The notes under the pieces are model-generated. The model saw only the letters and a program-made list of their open reading frames with translations. It ran no database searches and was not told the DNA's origin. A stretch of DNA of 19,085 nt from Corinectria fuckeliana (lineage: Eukaryota; Ascomycota; Sordariomycetes; Hypocreales; Nectriaceae), in the NCBI GenBank assembly GCA_019137255.1, contig WPDH01000177.1:1-19085 (forward strand), read 5' to 3'. Shown one piece after another: positions 9,400 to 19,085 of this stretch; position 1 is the first letter of the stretch; each line of letters starts with the position of its first letter. A program made the translations under genes and the position numbers.

Positions 9400-12300
9400 T
9401 TTATAAGGCTAGTTTATAGTATAAGATAATATATTAGCTTAGAAACTACTAAGTAAGTAGTTAAGTAGTTTTATACTTTAATAGTTAGAGCCTAAACTTA
9501 TATTAGTTTTATAGTAGGTTTATTAGGTATCTCTATTATTTAGTATACTTAAAATAAAAAATAATAATATATTTAAGTGTTTTTTTACTAGTCTTATATA
9601 AGTATTATAGTAAAAGTATATTAGGTATATACTTTTAGAAGAGAAAGCTTTTAAGACTGATTTTTCCTATTTATAGCTATATAAGTATTAAGCTTTAATA
9701 TTTATTAAGGTCTTAATATAAGTATAATACTTTTTTATTATTAGTAAGAGGGTAAGCTTTAGCTAGTTTAAATTAATTAGTCTTTTAGTACTTTCTTATT
9801 TTATCTTAAAGTTAGGTTTACTATATAGTCTATTTAGAAAGAGTATAAGCTTTTATTACTACTAATATTAGTTTATATCTTTTATAAGAGAGCTAGCTTT
9901 TAAGCTAATTTTTAACTTCTTATTATAGTTACTATTATAGTTTTTACTACTACTTATAGTAAATCTACCTTAAAACTATAATAATAGTAGTCCTAATAAG
10001 CTAAGTAGTATTTTATCTCTTAGTATAGCTATAAAATTAGACAGCTAGTTTATTAAGGTAAATATTAAGAGAAGAGATAGCTAGCTTTATCTCTAGTAGG
10101 CAAGTAAATATAGCTTTATAAGTTTTTACTACTATATATAAGTTTTAAGTTTATTTTAATATAAGTGCTTATATAATACCTTAAGGCTTACTACTAGGGG
10201 TTATTAAGATATAATAAGCTCTTATATTATAAACTATAATAAAATAAATAACTTATATATAGATTAATCTTACTCTTTTAAGGCTAACCTTTTAAGTACT
10301 TATAGTAATTATAGTAAGAGCCTAGTATTAACACTTAAGTTTCCCTTTAAGATAGTCTATATATAAGCCTTATAGTAGTTTATAATAGAGAAAAAGTCTA
10401 AAAAACTTATAAGTTTAGATAAGCTATATTATTAAGTCTTTAAGTTAGATTTATATCTAGTTTATTATATATTTATAAGTAAAATAAAAAAGTTATATTT
10501 TATCTAGTTTTTAGGTTATACTATTTATTTAGGCCTAATTATTATATATTTCTTATATAGTTTTAAGCTAGGTTTAGATCTCTTTTATATTATAGCTAAA
10601 TACTAGTAGGTTTATATTATTTATAAATCTAATAACTAATATCCTAAGAGTGTTATTAAGAGCTTTATAAAAGGTAGAAATAAAAAGAATAAATAAAATA
10701 AGTAATAAAAGAGATTCTTAAAGGATTTTTATTTTAACTTTAATTAGGTTAGAAGTTTAGCTATTAAATTAAAACTATACTATTTATAATATAAGATAGC
10801 TAATAAGCTATACTAAAAGCTATCTAGAGAATTCTTTTAGTTATAAGATAGTAATAAGTTATTTATAATTAATACTATTAAAAGCTCTTATAAAGTTAAG
10901 CTAAAAAAGAGAGATAAGATTATATTAGGCTTATATTATATATACTACTTTAATAACTATAGCTAAAACTAGCTTTATTAACTTTCTTAGCTTATTACTT
11001 ATTTACCTTAAGAGTAATAGCCTCTTCTTTTTTACTATAGTTATAATATACTTACTAATAANNTATAAAAGTATATTAGAAAGTAGCTAATAGTAAAGCT
11101 TATATTTACTATTTTAGTAATTATAAGAATAAGTAAGTTATTATATACTTTAAGAAATTCTATAGAGATTTTATTCTCTCTTAAGGCCTTTTATAACTTA
11201 ATTTAGTATAAAGCTTTTTAGACCTTTTTAAGGTCTATTATTAAGTATATATAGCTTAACTTAGGTTTAAGTATCTTAAAGGGTAAAAAGAGAGAGAGGT
11301 TAAAATTATTTACTTAAGGTTTAAAAAAGAATTTTCTTACTAAGATTTTAGTTTTATTTATATAGAGTGTTATTAGCTTAGGTTAGTCTTAGCAGATAAG
11401 AGATAAAAGCTATAAAAGAGTTATAATAGTTTTACTATATAGTTTAGCCTATTTTTTTATATTTTAATATTATATTATATTATACTATAAAAGCTTAATT
11501 AGAAGTTTCTTTTAAAGAGTATATTATATATTTTATATATACTAATTTTATATTATATATATCTTAAAGTATATATACTAGTTAGCTAAGTAGCTAGTTT
11601 ATTAGGCTATATAGTATACTTATATAAGTTTAAAAGTTATTTTAGCTATTTTACTATTTTACTAAAAGTTATAATAAGATTTAGGTTTCTTTTACTTTAA
11701 GATTATATATTTTATAATTATAGTAAGTTACTTAAAAAGCTATTTAACTTTTATATTTAAAGCCTTTAAGGTAGTTATTATACTACTAAATATATAATAA
11801 AAATAGACTACTATTTTATTAGCTACTTTTTACTAGTAGGTTTTCTTTTAGTTAAATCTAGAGTTTAGCTTAAGAGTTATCTTTTTATAAGTATTTATAA
11901 TATAAATATACTAAGAGATATAATTAGATCTTTTTAGGTTATAATTAGTTCTTATATAAAAAGTATTAATAGTTTTAATAGCTTAGGTAAGATTTAAGAT
12001 ACTATTATAATAGTCTTAAGCTAACTTAGTGACTATTTTATAAGAGGTAAGAAGGCTAATATAAAGTTATAACACCTTCTTTATAAGACTATTACTATCT
12101 TAGTCTAAGTAGCTATAATAGTCTTAAAATAAGTAGTAAAAGTTAAAATTACTTATAAGAAGTATATAATTATTTAAAGTAGTACTAATAAGAGCTTATA
12201 ATATAAGTAAGTTACTTTTACTATTTAAGAGATTATATAAGATAATAATTTAGTATTAGGTTTTTATAAAGATAATACTAACCTAGTCTTTTTCTACTTA

Positions 12301-12533
12301 TAATATTTATAACTTAGGCTTATATTATTTATTTATATAGACTATTATATACTTATTATAATAGACTATATAATAGTTATAATATTTTAAGTAGGCTAAG
12401 ACTCTTATCTTAAGGTTCTTATTTAGCTTAAAAAGTATAATTATATTATATTTACTATAAGCTTATAATATAATATAAGTAAGAGTAGCTTAATAATTAG
12501 TATTCTAATATAATACTAGTATTAATTAGTAGT
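9400..12533 (-). pseudogene. LINE-1 copy a ORF2: endonuclease and reverse transcriptase remnant
   Basis: Read on the - strand, the endonuclease GDFN site is at 12153-12142, now starting AGT AAT (Ser-Asn). RT motif A reads LNFIRAFNSIN (10900-10868; Asp codons are now Asn) and motif C reads RFINNINLL with FINN from 10627. Next come thumb segments fitting LGVxLDxxLxWxxH, ALTxxTxSTWG and TYKAI...LE (about 10450-10040), and a C-terminal GKISLKSFLF segment (GGA codon from 9667) followed by a degraded Cys/His cluster. Motif A, motif C and the C-terminus share one frame (270 and 960 bases apart). The endonuclease joins that frame only if the NN gap represents 114 bases. Between thumb and C-terminus there are only about 120 codons, with no room for RNase H. 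It would have made the target-primed RT; it is dead. Confidence 0.85.
11062..11063 (+). other. Two-N assembly gap hiding about 114 bp of the RT domain
   Basis: Flanking bases CTTACTAATAA and TATAAAAGTA are adjacent here, but in copy b the same sequences are separated by 114 bp (18910-19023), which encode the RT segment with the KPNKTKK-like motif. The rest of the two arms is collinear to the base, and the missing length restores the ORF2 frame. The Ns are therefore not a literal two-base gap. Confidence 0.8.
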
Positions 12534-12537
12534 TTAA

Positions 12538-13623
12538 AAAGAGAATAGTAATTATAATAAGACTAAGATAATTATTAAGAGATAAAATAATATATAAGCA
12601 GCTTAGGCTTATATTAAGGCTAGGCTAGTAGATATTATATATAATCTATTTATTAAGCTAGAGGGCCTTTTAGGTTTTCTTAATAAGAACTATATAAGGT
12701 AAGCTAATAGTAAGAGTAGTAAGAGTAAGAGCTCTTAAGTTAGAGGTTTAGTTACTATATATTCTTAAAAGTAAAAAGATTTATCTAAGTATCTTTTCTT
12801 AGTATAAGCTTAATATAAGATTATAATAAGATAGTTATAGCTTTAGGCTAAGTATTTACTCTTATAAAAAATATAATTTAAAAGGATTTTTTTATATTTA
12901 GTTAAGTATTCTTTTTTATTAGTATATATAGTATTTTTATAATATTTATAAGTTAAAGCTAATTTATAGTTTTAAGCTAGATATCTAAACTTAAAATAGT
13001 TATAATATTAGATAGGTTAAAGCCTCTTATTAAAAGGCTTATAATTATATAGTTATATATTAAGTAGTAAGCTATTATTATATAAGTAGTTAGCCTTTTT
13101 AATAGAGCTAATATATAAGATAAGGTTTATTTTTACTTTAAGGCTAAGTTAGCTAGTCTTTTACTTTTTAACTTAAAAGACCTTTAGTTAATTAGATCTA
13201 TTAATTTCTTTAATAAGCTTATTAGTATTATTTAAGATAAATATAAGTTAGATTCTTTTTACTATTACTATAAATATTAAGAGGGAGAGAACTATATTAT
13301 TACTAAAGGCTTTAATAACCTAATCTTTAGTATAAATAGCTTATATCTTATCTACTATATAAAATATAAAAATAGTATTACCACTTAGTAGCTTTCTTAC
13401 TATAATAATACTAAAGTTATTATAAGCTTAGTTTACTATCTTAATAGTATCTTTTAGGGTTTAGCTATTAATATTAGAGGATATATTTCTTATTTAGATT
13501 ATAACTTTATATTTAATATAACTTTAAGTTATTTACTTTATATTTCTCTAGTTTAAAAGTACTAGGTTTTATATTATAATTAATATATAAGAGGGTTAGT
13601 CTTTTTTATAATCTAAAAGTATA
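12538..13623 (-). pseudogene. LINE-1 copy a ORF1: gag-like zinc-knuckle protein remnant
   Basis: Mirror of the ORF1 at 16350-17435. The first CCHC knuckle lies at 13007-12966, with TAT codons at all Cys and His positions and the spacing CX2CX4HX4C kept. The HPAWS-like segment of the last knuckle is at 12854-12840. In this family ORF1 lies just 5' of ORF2 and packages element RNA. Upstream parts are stop-rich and the start codon cannot be chosen. The limits are transferred from copy b. Confidence 0.75.
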
Positions 13624-13720
13624 ATAAGAGCTATATTAATAATAAAAGTAAGAGTTATAATAATATTTATAGTAATTTAGTTTTTAAGAGCTATTTTATA
13701 ATTATATATAGTATTCTTTT

Positions 13721-13750
13721 TATATAAGATATAAGCTTATATCTTATATA
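13721..13750. repeat. 30-bp perfect palindrome in the LINE-1 copy a 5' region
   Basis: The sequence equals its reverse complement for 15 bases on each side of a central AAGCTT (13733-13738). The identical palindrome occurs at the matching place in copy b (16199-16228). It lies between the element 5' end and the start of recognisable ORF1 sequence, so it may be part of the internal promoter or leader, or a product of local inversion. Confidence 0.75.
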
Positions 13751-14120
13751 TAGATATATAAGTTTAGATAATATATTAAACTTATTTAAGAGATATAATA
13801 AGAATAATTTTAGTAATAGTATTATATATTTTATTTTTTAGGTTATTTACTAGTATTTTACTTATTTTTATAGTAGGTTTATTATTTTTACTTAGTATAT
13901 ACTAGCTAATTCTTATAAGAGAGTTATATTAACTTTAGTTAAGTTTATATACCTCTAAATTAATAGCTATTAGAAGCATATTAGTATTATTACTATAGTC
14001 TTAATATACTATTATTCTTAAGATAATATATATATAAGAATTTAGATTCTAGTGTTAAAATATATTTTAAAGGCAGGTTAGAGCTATAGTAAGTAGAAAC
14101 TAGGTAAGTAAGAAAAATAT

Positions 14121-15828
14121 TATTATTATTTAAATACTTAATTATAACTAAGTTAGTAAAATTATAACCTCTCTTAATACTTTTACTACTAGTATAAGTA
14201 CTAAGTAAAGTTATAACTATTTTACTCTTAAGTTAAAAATAAAAGTTCTCTCTAGTAAAAAAAGACTAAAAGGCCTAGTAAGAATAGTTTTAACTAAACT
14301 TATAATAACCTTATAATAAGCTTAAGTTTTAGTCTTAATACTAAACTTATAAGCTTACTAAGTATATTAAATTAAACTAATAAACTTATTTTACTTATTA
14401 TAATAAGCTTAAAAAAAGTAGTTAACTTAATCTTAGTTAAAAGCTATTTTAAACTTACTTACTTTTTTTTTCTTACTCTTTTTAAGTATAATACTAAGAG
14501 TAATAACTAAAGTATAATATATAAGAATAATACTAGCTAAAATAGCTAGCTAGTTAGGGTTTATAAGCTATATAAGTTAGTACTAATACTAACTTAAGAA
14601 CTTTTAGATAAATACTTACCTATTTATATACTTTTTTAGAATATTAGTACTAAAGGTATTTTATTAAGATTAAACCTAAAAGAATAAGCTTATAATAATA
14701 CTAACTTAATATCTCTCTAATAACTTACTAGCTATTAAGCTATAAATATAATTAAAATATCTTAATACTAAATAAGATAAATACTTTTTATATAGTATTA
14801 TACAAAGTAATATTAGTATAATATTAAACTAAGACTAAGTAAAACCTAAAAGAACCTAAAAGATACTTATATCTTAGTATATAATTCCACTTAATATAAT
14901 AAGTAGTTATATTTAGTAAAAGATAAGAATATCTTAAAGATAAATAAAGCCTTAAATATTATAAAATAAATTTCTAAAAAAAAATAAAAAATAAACTTAA
15001 AGTAATATTAGCCTAATACTAAAAAGATAAAGTAATAGTATAGTACTTACCTATTAGGTATAAAAGCTTAAGTTACTAATAATAATAAAAAAAGAAAAAA
15101 GAAAAGAAATATTTATAAGATAAGAAACTATAAGTAAGATATATATATATATATAAACTACTTTAGGCTTTTACCTTATAAAATTTCTACTTTAAACTTT
15201 TACTATATAAATACTTTTCTCTTACTTAAGACTAAGTCTCTCTCTTTCTAAGATTACTTTAAGCTTAAGACTTTAGTAGAAAAACACTAAGTAAGTTAGT
15301 TAAAAGACTAATCTTATTTTTTAAAAATATAATAATAAATAAAAAAGAGGGGTTTTATCTAGCTAAAATAGTTTTAGCCTTACTTTAGTATTATCTTAGC
15401 TAATTATATAGTTTTACTTATTAATAAAAAGAGGTCTAAGTAACTTAAATTTAGTTAAAATAGTGTAATAATAATAATAATAATAATAATAATATACTAT
15501 TAGCTATTATAATATTTATTAACTATACTCTCTTAAAAAACTACTTTTTACTTATAGTAGTCTTATATTACCTTCTTAGTAAAAATATTATAATCTTTTT
15601 TTATAAACTAATTATAAATCTCTTAAAAAATAATACTTAGATTTTTACTATCTTTAGTATAAGTATATATTAAGTCTTAAAGTAGTTTATAATAGTTACT
15701 AAAAGAGTTTTAACTATTTATATAAAAAGTATACTTAAGAATCTTATAATAAATATCTAATAAGTAAATAATATAAAAATATATACTATTAAACTAATAT
15801 AAAACTACAATCTATATAGTATTTAACT
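14121..15828. other. Unassigned RIP-mutated spacer between the two LINE-1 5' ends
   Basis: About 1.7 kb with the same CA/TG depletion as the elements, so it was probably itself repetitive. Read in both directions it shows no recognised protein motif, and the two ends are not reverse complements of each other, so it is not a continuation of the inverted repeat. It contains an (AT)n run at 15140-15155 and an (AAT)n run at 15466-15494. On the + strand, from about 14640 to 15080, stop-rich frames have many TAA/TAG where Gln would fit, similar to a gag-like or disordered protein, but this is not enough for a call. Confidence 0.6.
15466..15494 (+). repeat. (TAA)n microsatellite
   Basis: Nine or so TAA units in the spacer. 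Simple sequence with no further meaning visible. Confidence 0.85.
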
Positions 15829-16198
15829 ATATTTTTCTTACTTATCTAGTTTCTGCTCACTATAACCCTAATCTGCCTTTAAAATATATTTTAATACTAG
15901 AATCTAAATCCTTATATATATATTACCTTAGGGATAATAGTATATTAAGACTATAGTAATAATACTAATATACTTCTAATAGGTATTAACTTAAGAGTAT
16001 ATAAACTTAACTAAAGTTAATATAACCCTCTTATGAAAATCAGCTAGTATATACTAAGCAAAAATAACAAACCTGCTATAAAACTAAGTAGAATACTAGT
16101 AAATAACCTAGAAAATAAAATATATAGTACTATCACTAGAATTATTCTTACTATATCTCTTAAATAAGTTTAGCATATTATCTAAACCTATATGTTTA

Positions 16199-16228
16199 TA
16201 TATAAGATATAAGCTTATATCTTATATA
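16199..16228. repeat. 30-bp perfect palindrome in the LINE-1 copy b 5' region
   Basis: Identical core to the palindrome at 13721-13750 and at the matching distance from the element start (about 370 bp downstream of it). Its centre is AAGCTT at 16211-16216. Keeping perfect symmetry in two separately mutated copies is partly expected, because the sequence contains no CA or TG for RIP to act on. Confidence 0.75.
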
Positions 16229-16290
16229 AGAAGGATATAATATGTAACTATAAAACAGCTCTTAAGAACTAAATTACTATAAATATTACT

Positions 16291-16338
16291 ATAGCTCTTA
16301 CCTTTATTATTAATATAGCTCTTACCTTTATTATTAAT
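16291..16338 (+). repeat. 24-bp tandem duplication specific to copy b
   Basis: The unit at 16291-16314 is repeated at 16315-16338, and its first nine bases recur at 16339. Copy a has one unit. This accounts for the whole length difference between the two 5' regions (1991 against 1967 bases from the 5' end to GDFN). It lies just upstream of, or at the start of, ORF1. Confidence 0.85.
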
Positions 16339-16349
16339 ATAGCTCTTAT

Positions 16350-17435
16350 TATACTTTTAGATTATAAGAGAGACTAACCTTTTTATATATTAATTATAGT
16401 ATAAAACCTAATACTTTTAAACTAGAGAAATATAAAGTAGATAACCTAAAGCTATATTAAATATAAAGTTATAATCTAAATAAGAAATATACCTTCTAAT
16501 ATTAATAGTTAAACCTTAAAAGATACTATTAAGATAGTAAACTAGGCTTATAATAACTCTAGTATTATTATAATAAGAAAGCTACTAAGTGGTAATATTA
16601 TTCTTATATTTTATATAGCAGATAAGATATAAGCTATTTATACTAAAGATTAGGTTATTAAAGCCTTTAGTAATAGTATAGCTCTCTCTCTCCTAATATT
16701 TATAGTAATAATAAAAGAAATCTAACTTATATCTATTTTAAATAATACTAATAAGCTTATTAAAGAAATTAATAAATCTAATTAACTAAAGATCTTTTAA
16801 GTTAAAAAGTAAAAGACTAGCTAACCTAGCCTTAAAGTGAAAATAAATCTTATCTTATATATTAGCTTTATTAAAAAAGCTAACTACCTATATAATAATA
16901 GCCTACTGCTTAATATATAATTATATAACTATAAGCTTTTTAATAAGAGGCTTTAACCTACCTAATACTATAACTACTTTAAGTTTAAATACTTAGCTTA
17001 AAATTATAAATTAGCTCTAACCTATAGATATTATAAAAGTACTATATATACTAATAGAGAAGAATACCTAACTAAATATAAAAAAATCCTTCTAAACTAT
17101 ATCCTCTATAAGAGTAAATACCTAGCCTAGAGCTATAACTACCCTATTATAGCCTTATACTAGGCCTAGGCTAAGAAAGAATACTTAGATAGACCTTTTT
17201 ACTTCTAAGAATATATAGTAACTAAACCTCTAACTTAAGAGCTCTTACTCTTACTACTCTTACTATTAGCCTAGCTTATTTAGTTCTTATTAAGAAAACC
17301 TAAAAGGCTTTTTAGCTTAACAAATAGATTATATATAATATCTACTAGTCTAGCCTTAATATAAGCTTAAGCTACTTATATACTATCCCCTCTTTTAATA
17401 ATTATCTTAGTCTTATTACTATTACTATCTCTCTC
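16350..17435 (+). pseudogene. LINE-1 copy b ORF1: gag-like zinc-knuckle protein remnant
   Basis: A CX2CX4HX4C knuckle is visible at 16966-17007 as YYNYFKFKYLA(stop)NY, with TAC/TAT at every Cys and His position. A second cluster follows at about 17025-17105. The third ends with SKYLA(stop)SYNYP at 17113-17145, fitting the family's G-x-HPAWSxxCP; its Trp is now TAG (17128-17130). After it, KKEYLDRPFYF and a Pro/Leu-rich tail with RKPKR near 17300 fit the usual C-terminus. The knuckles share one frame (frame 1), different from ORF2. It would bind element RNA in a cytoplasmic ribonucleoprotein. The start is not determinable; 16350 is an estimate from where the knuckle frame becomes readable. Confidence 0.75.
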
Positions 17436-17439
17436 TTAA

Positions 17440-19085
17440 ACTACTAATTAATACTAGTATTATATTAAAATACTAATTATTAAGTTACTTTAACTTATAT
17501 TATATTATAAGCTTATAGTAAATATAATATAATTATACTTTTTAAGCTAAATAAGAACCTTAAGATAAGAGTTTTAGCCTGCCTAAAATATTATAACTAC
17601 TATATAGTCTACTATAATAAGTATATAGTAGTTTATATAAACAAATAGTATAAGCTTAAGTTATAAATATTATAAGCAGAAGAAGACTAGGTTAGTATTA
17701 TCTTTATAAAAACCTAATACTAAATTATTACTTTATATAATCTTCTAAATAGTAGAGATAACTTACTTATACTATAAGCTCTTACTAATACTACTCTAAA
17801 TAATTATATACTTCTTATAAGTAATTTTAACTTTTACTATCTGCTTTAAGACTATTATAGCTACTTAGACTAAGATAGTAATAGCCTTATAGAGAAGGTA
17901 TTATAACTTTATATTAGCTTTCTTACCTCTTATAAAATAGTTACTAGGTTAGCCTAAGGCTACTAAAATAGTACTTTAGATCTTACTTAAGCTATTAAAA
18001 CTATTAATACCTTTTATATAAGAACTAATTATAACCTAGAAAGATCTAACTATATCTCTTAATATATTTATATTATAAATACTTATAAAAAGATAGCCTT
18101 TAAGCTAAACTTTAGATTTAACTAGAAGAAAACCTACTAGTAAAAAGCAGCTAATAAAATAATAGTCTATTTTTATTATATATCTAATAGTATAATAACT
18201 ACCTTAAAGGCTTTAAATATAAAAGTTAAATAGCTTCTTAAGTAACTTACTATAATTATAAAATATATAACCTTAAAGTAAAAGAAACCTAAATCTTATT
18301 ATAACTCTTAGTAGAATAGTAAAATAGCTAAAGTAACTTCTAAACTTAAGTAAGTATACTATATAGCCTAATAAACTAGCTACTTAGTAGACTAATATAT
18401 ACACTCTAAGGTATATATAGTATAAGATTAGTATATATAAAATATATAATATACCTTTTAAAAGAAACTTCTAATTAAGCTCTTATAATATAATATAATA
18501 TAATTCTAAAATATAAAAAGATAAGCTAGACTATATAGTAGAACTACTATAACTTTTTTATAACTTTTACCTCTTATCTGCTAAGACTAACCTAAGCTAG
18601 TAATATTTTATATAAATAAAGCTAAGATCTTAGTAAGAAAATTCTTTCTTAAACCTTAGGTAAATAACTCTAATTTTCCCCTCTTTCTACTCTTTAAGAT
18701 ACCTAAACCTAAGTTAGGCTATATATGCCTAATAATAGACCTTAAAGAGGTCTAAAAATCTTTATACTAAATTAAGTTATAAAAGGCCTTAAAAGAGGAT
18801 AAAATCCTTATAGGATTTCTTAAAGTATATAATAACCTACTTATTCTTATAATTACTAAAATAGTAAATATAAGCTTTACTATTAGCTACTTTCTAACAT
18901 ACTTTTATACTATCATTACTATAATTATCCTAAAACCTAATAAAACTAAAAAATAATAGTAAATAGTATTAGGCTAGTATCTAATATTATTACTCACTAT
19001 AATTAGTAAGATTATTAAAATAGTTATTAGTAAGCATATTATAACTATAATAAAAGAGAAAAGACTACTACTTTTAGGGTAAATA
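17440..19085 (+). pseudogene. LINE-1 copy b ORF2: endonuclease and start of reverse transcriptase, truncated
   Basis: Everything recognised lies in one frame. AEEDxVSIIFIKT (about 17680-17715) fits the endonuclease core. SNFNFYYLL at 17820-17846 is the GDFNxHHxLW site, with Gly and Asp codons changed by G-to-A. NSTLDLT at 17967-17987 is the intact downstream endonuclease motif. From about 18785 come EDKILIGFL (fitting D-K-A-P-G-P-D-G) and YFLTYFYTIITIIILKPNKTKK (about 18887-18950; P at 18936-18938), followed by LLLTIISKIIKIVISK and EKRLLLLG, the standard entry of LINE RT. The window ends there, before the catalytic motifs A and C seen in copy a. Stops occur at Gln/Trp-like positions. Start approximate. 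Confidence 0.85.

Larger units (their letters stand above)
9150..14120 (-). mobile_element. LINE-1 copy a: RIP-destroyed, apparently full-length Tad1-like retrotransposon
   Basis: A complete two-ORF LINE is read on the - strand: 5' region (14120 to about 13620), ORF1 gag-like (to about 12540) and ORF2 endonuclease-RT-C-terminal domain (to about 9400), then a short 3' region. The 5' limit is where similarity to copy b stops (about 14120 here, 15829 there). The 3' limit is an estimate, as no poly(A) or target-site duplication is visible. LINE insertions are often 5'-truncated, so two copies ending at the same 5' base suggests that base is the real start. Copy a looks more heavily mutated than copy b. 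Confidence 0.85.
11000..19085. repeat. Long inverted repeat formed by LINE-1 copies a and b
   Basis: The left arm 11000-14120 matches the reverse complement of the right arm 15829-19085; the loop is 14121-15828. Position pairs sum to 29973 downstream of the tandem duplication and to 29949 upstream of it. Checked points are the 5' end, the palindrome, the first CCHC knuckle, GDFN, and the last base of the window (19085 against 11000 after allowing 112 bp for the gap). The left copy continues to about 9150, so the repeat probably extends past the window. Confidence 0.9.
15829..19085 (+). mobile_element. LINE-1 copy b: RIP-mutated Tad1-like retrotransposon, cut by the window end
   Basis: The 5' limit is the point where similarity to copy a ends. 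The 5' region runs to about 16340 and includes the palindrome and the 24-bp duplication; ORF1 follows, then ORF2 as far as the RT KP segment, where the window stops. ORF1 motifs sit in one frame and ORF2 motifs in another, as expected of two overlapping or adjacent ORFs. Copy b keeps more CA, TG and TGC than copy a, so it is the better copy for consensus work. Confidence 0.85.

Noticed and set aside
11900..12300. Fairly open + strand frame suggesting an unknown protein
   Set aside because: It is the antisense of LINE-1 ORF2. The - strand, and the + strand of copy b, carry the GDFN and RT motifs in frame, so the + reading here is a shadow.
10888..14120. Tyrosine-recombinase (Crypton or Starship captain) or Helitron coding region
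   Set aside because: Considered from + strand translations of the left arm. Abandoned once copy b gave collinear gag knuckle, endonuclease and RT motifs on the opposite strand.
1..19085. LTR retrotransposon, CRISPR array, or telomere repeats
   Set aside because: No direct long terminal repeats flanking an RT were seen, all RT motifs found are of the LINE type, no regularly spaced repeats exist, and no TTAGGG-like arrays occur.

Overview
This window looks like an AT-rich, repeat-dominated block of a filamentous ascomycete (Pezizomycotina) genome. About 95% of it is built from TA, CT and AG steps, with CA/TG and CG steps almost absent. That is the mark of heavy repeat-induced point mutation (RIP, CpA to TpA on both strands). 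No intact gene was found. The identifiable content is mutated LINE-type (non-LTR) retrotransposons of the fungal Tad1-like kind, recognised by reading through RIP-made stop codons: Cys and His codons appear as TAY, Gln and Trp codons as TAA/TAG, and catalytic Asp codons as AAT.

Layout. (1) 1-1865: AT-rich, RIP-like DNA with no assignable gene; it ends in a diverged direct repeat (1703-1872). (2) 1866-2770: a sharply different island of normal composition (CG, CA and TG all present), flanked by small hairpins. It holds at most a short open frame (2483-2740). (3) About 2800-8560: a forward-strand LINE, called LINE-2 here, with a gag-like zinc knuckle (4580-4621), endonuclease motifs (5332-5340 and 5629-5640) and reverse transcriptase (RT) motifs (7170, 7401, 7677). 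A tRNA-like, SINE-like stretch (6268-6410) lies between its endonuclease and RT, where the element is about 430 bp longer than the other LINE. (4) About 9150-14120: a reverse-strand LINE of a second family (LINE-1 copy a), apparently full length. (5) 14121-15828: an unassigned RIP-mutated spacer. (6) 15829-19085: a forward-strand second copy of the same family (LINE-1 copy b), cut off by the window end inside its RT.

Copies a and b form a long inverted repeat with their 5' ends facing each other (11000-14120 against 15829-19085). They are collinear almost to the base. Two length differences were found: a 24-bp tandem duplication in copy b, and a 2-N gap in copy a (11062-11063) where copy b has 114 bp. 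Restoring that length brings copy a's endonuclease and RT back into one frame, so the Ns very probably hide a misassembled or collapsed stretch. LINE-1 ORF1 encodes an RNA-binding gag-like protein. ORF2 encodes an endonuclease that would nick the target and an RT that would copy the element RNA into it. Catalytic and metal-binding codons are destroyed in all copies, so all are dead.

Element and ORF boundaries are approximate unless a base position is argued. No search or alignment program was run; family assignments rest on motifs read by eye.
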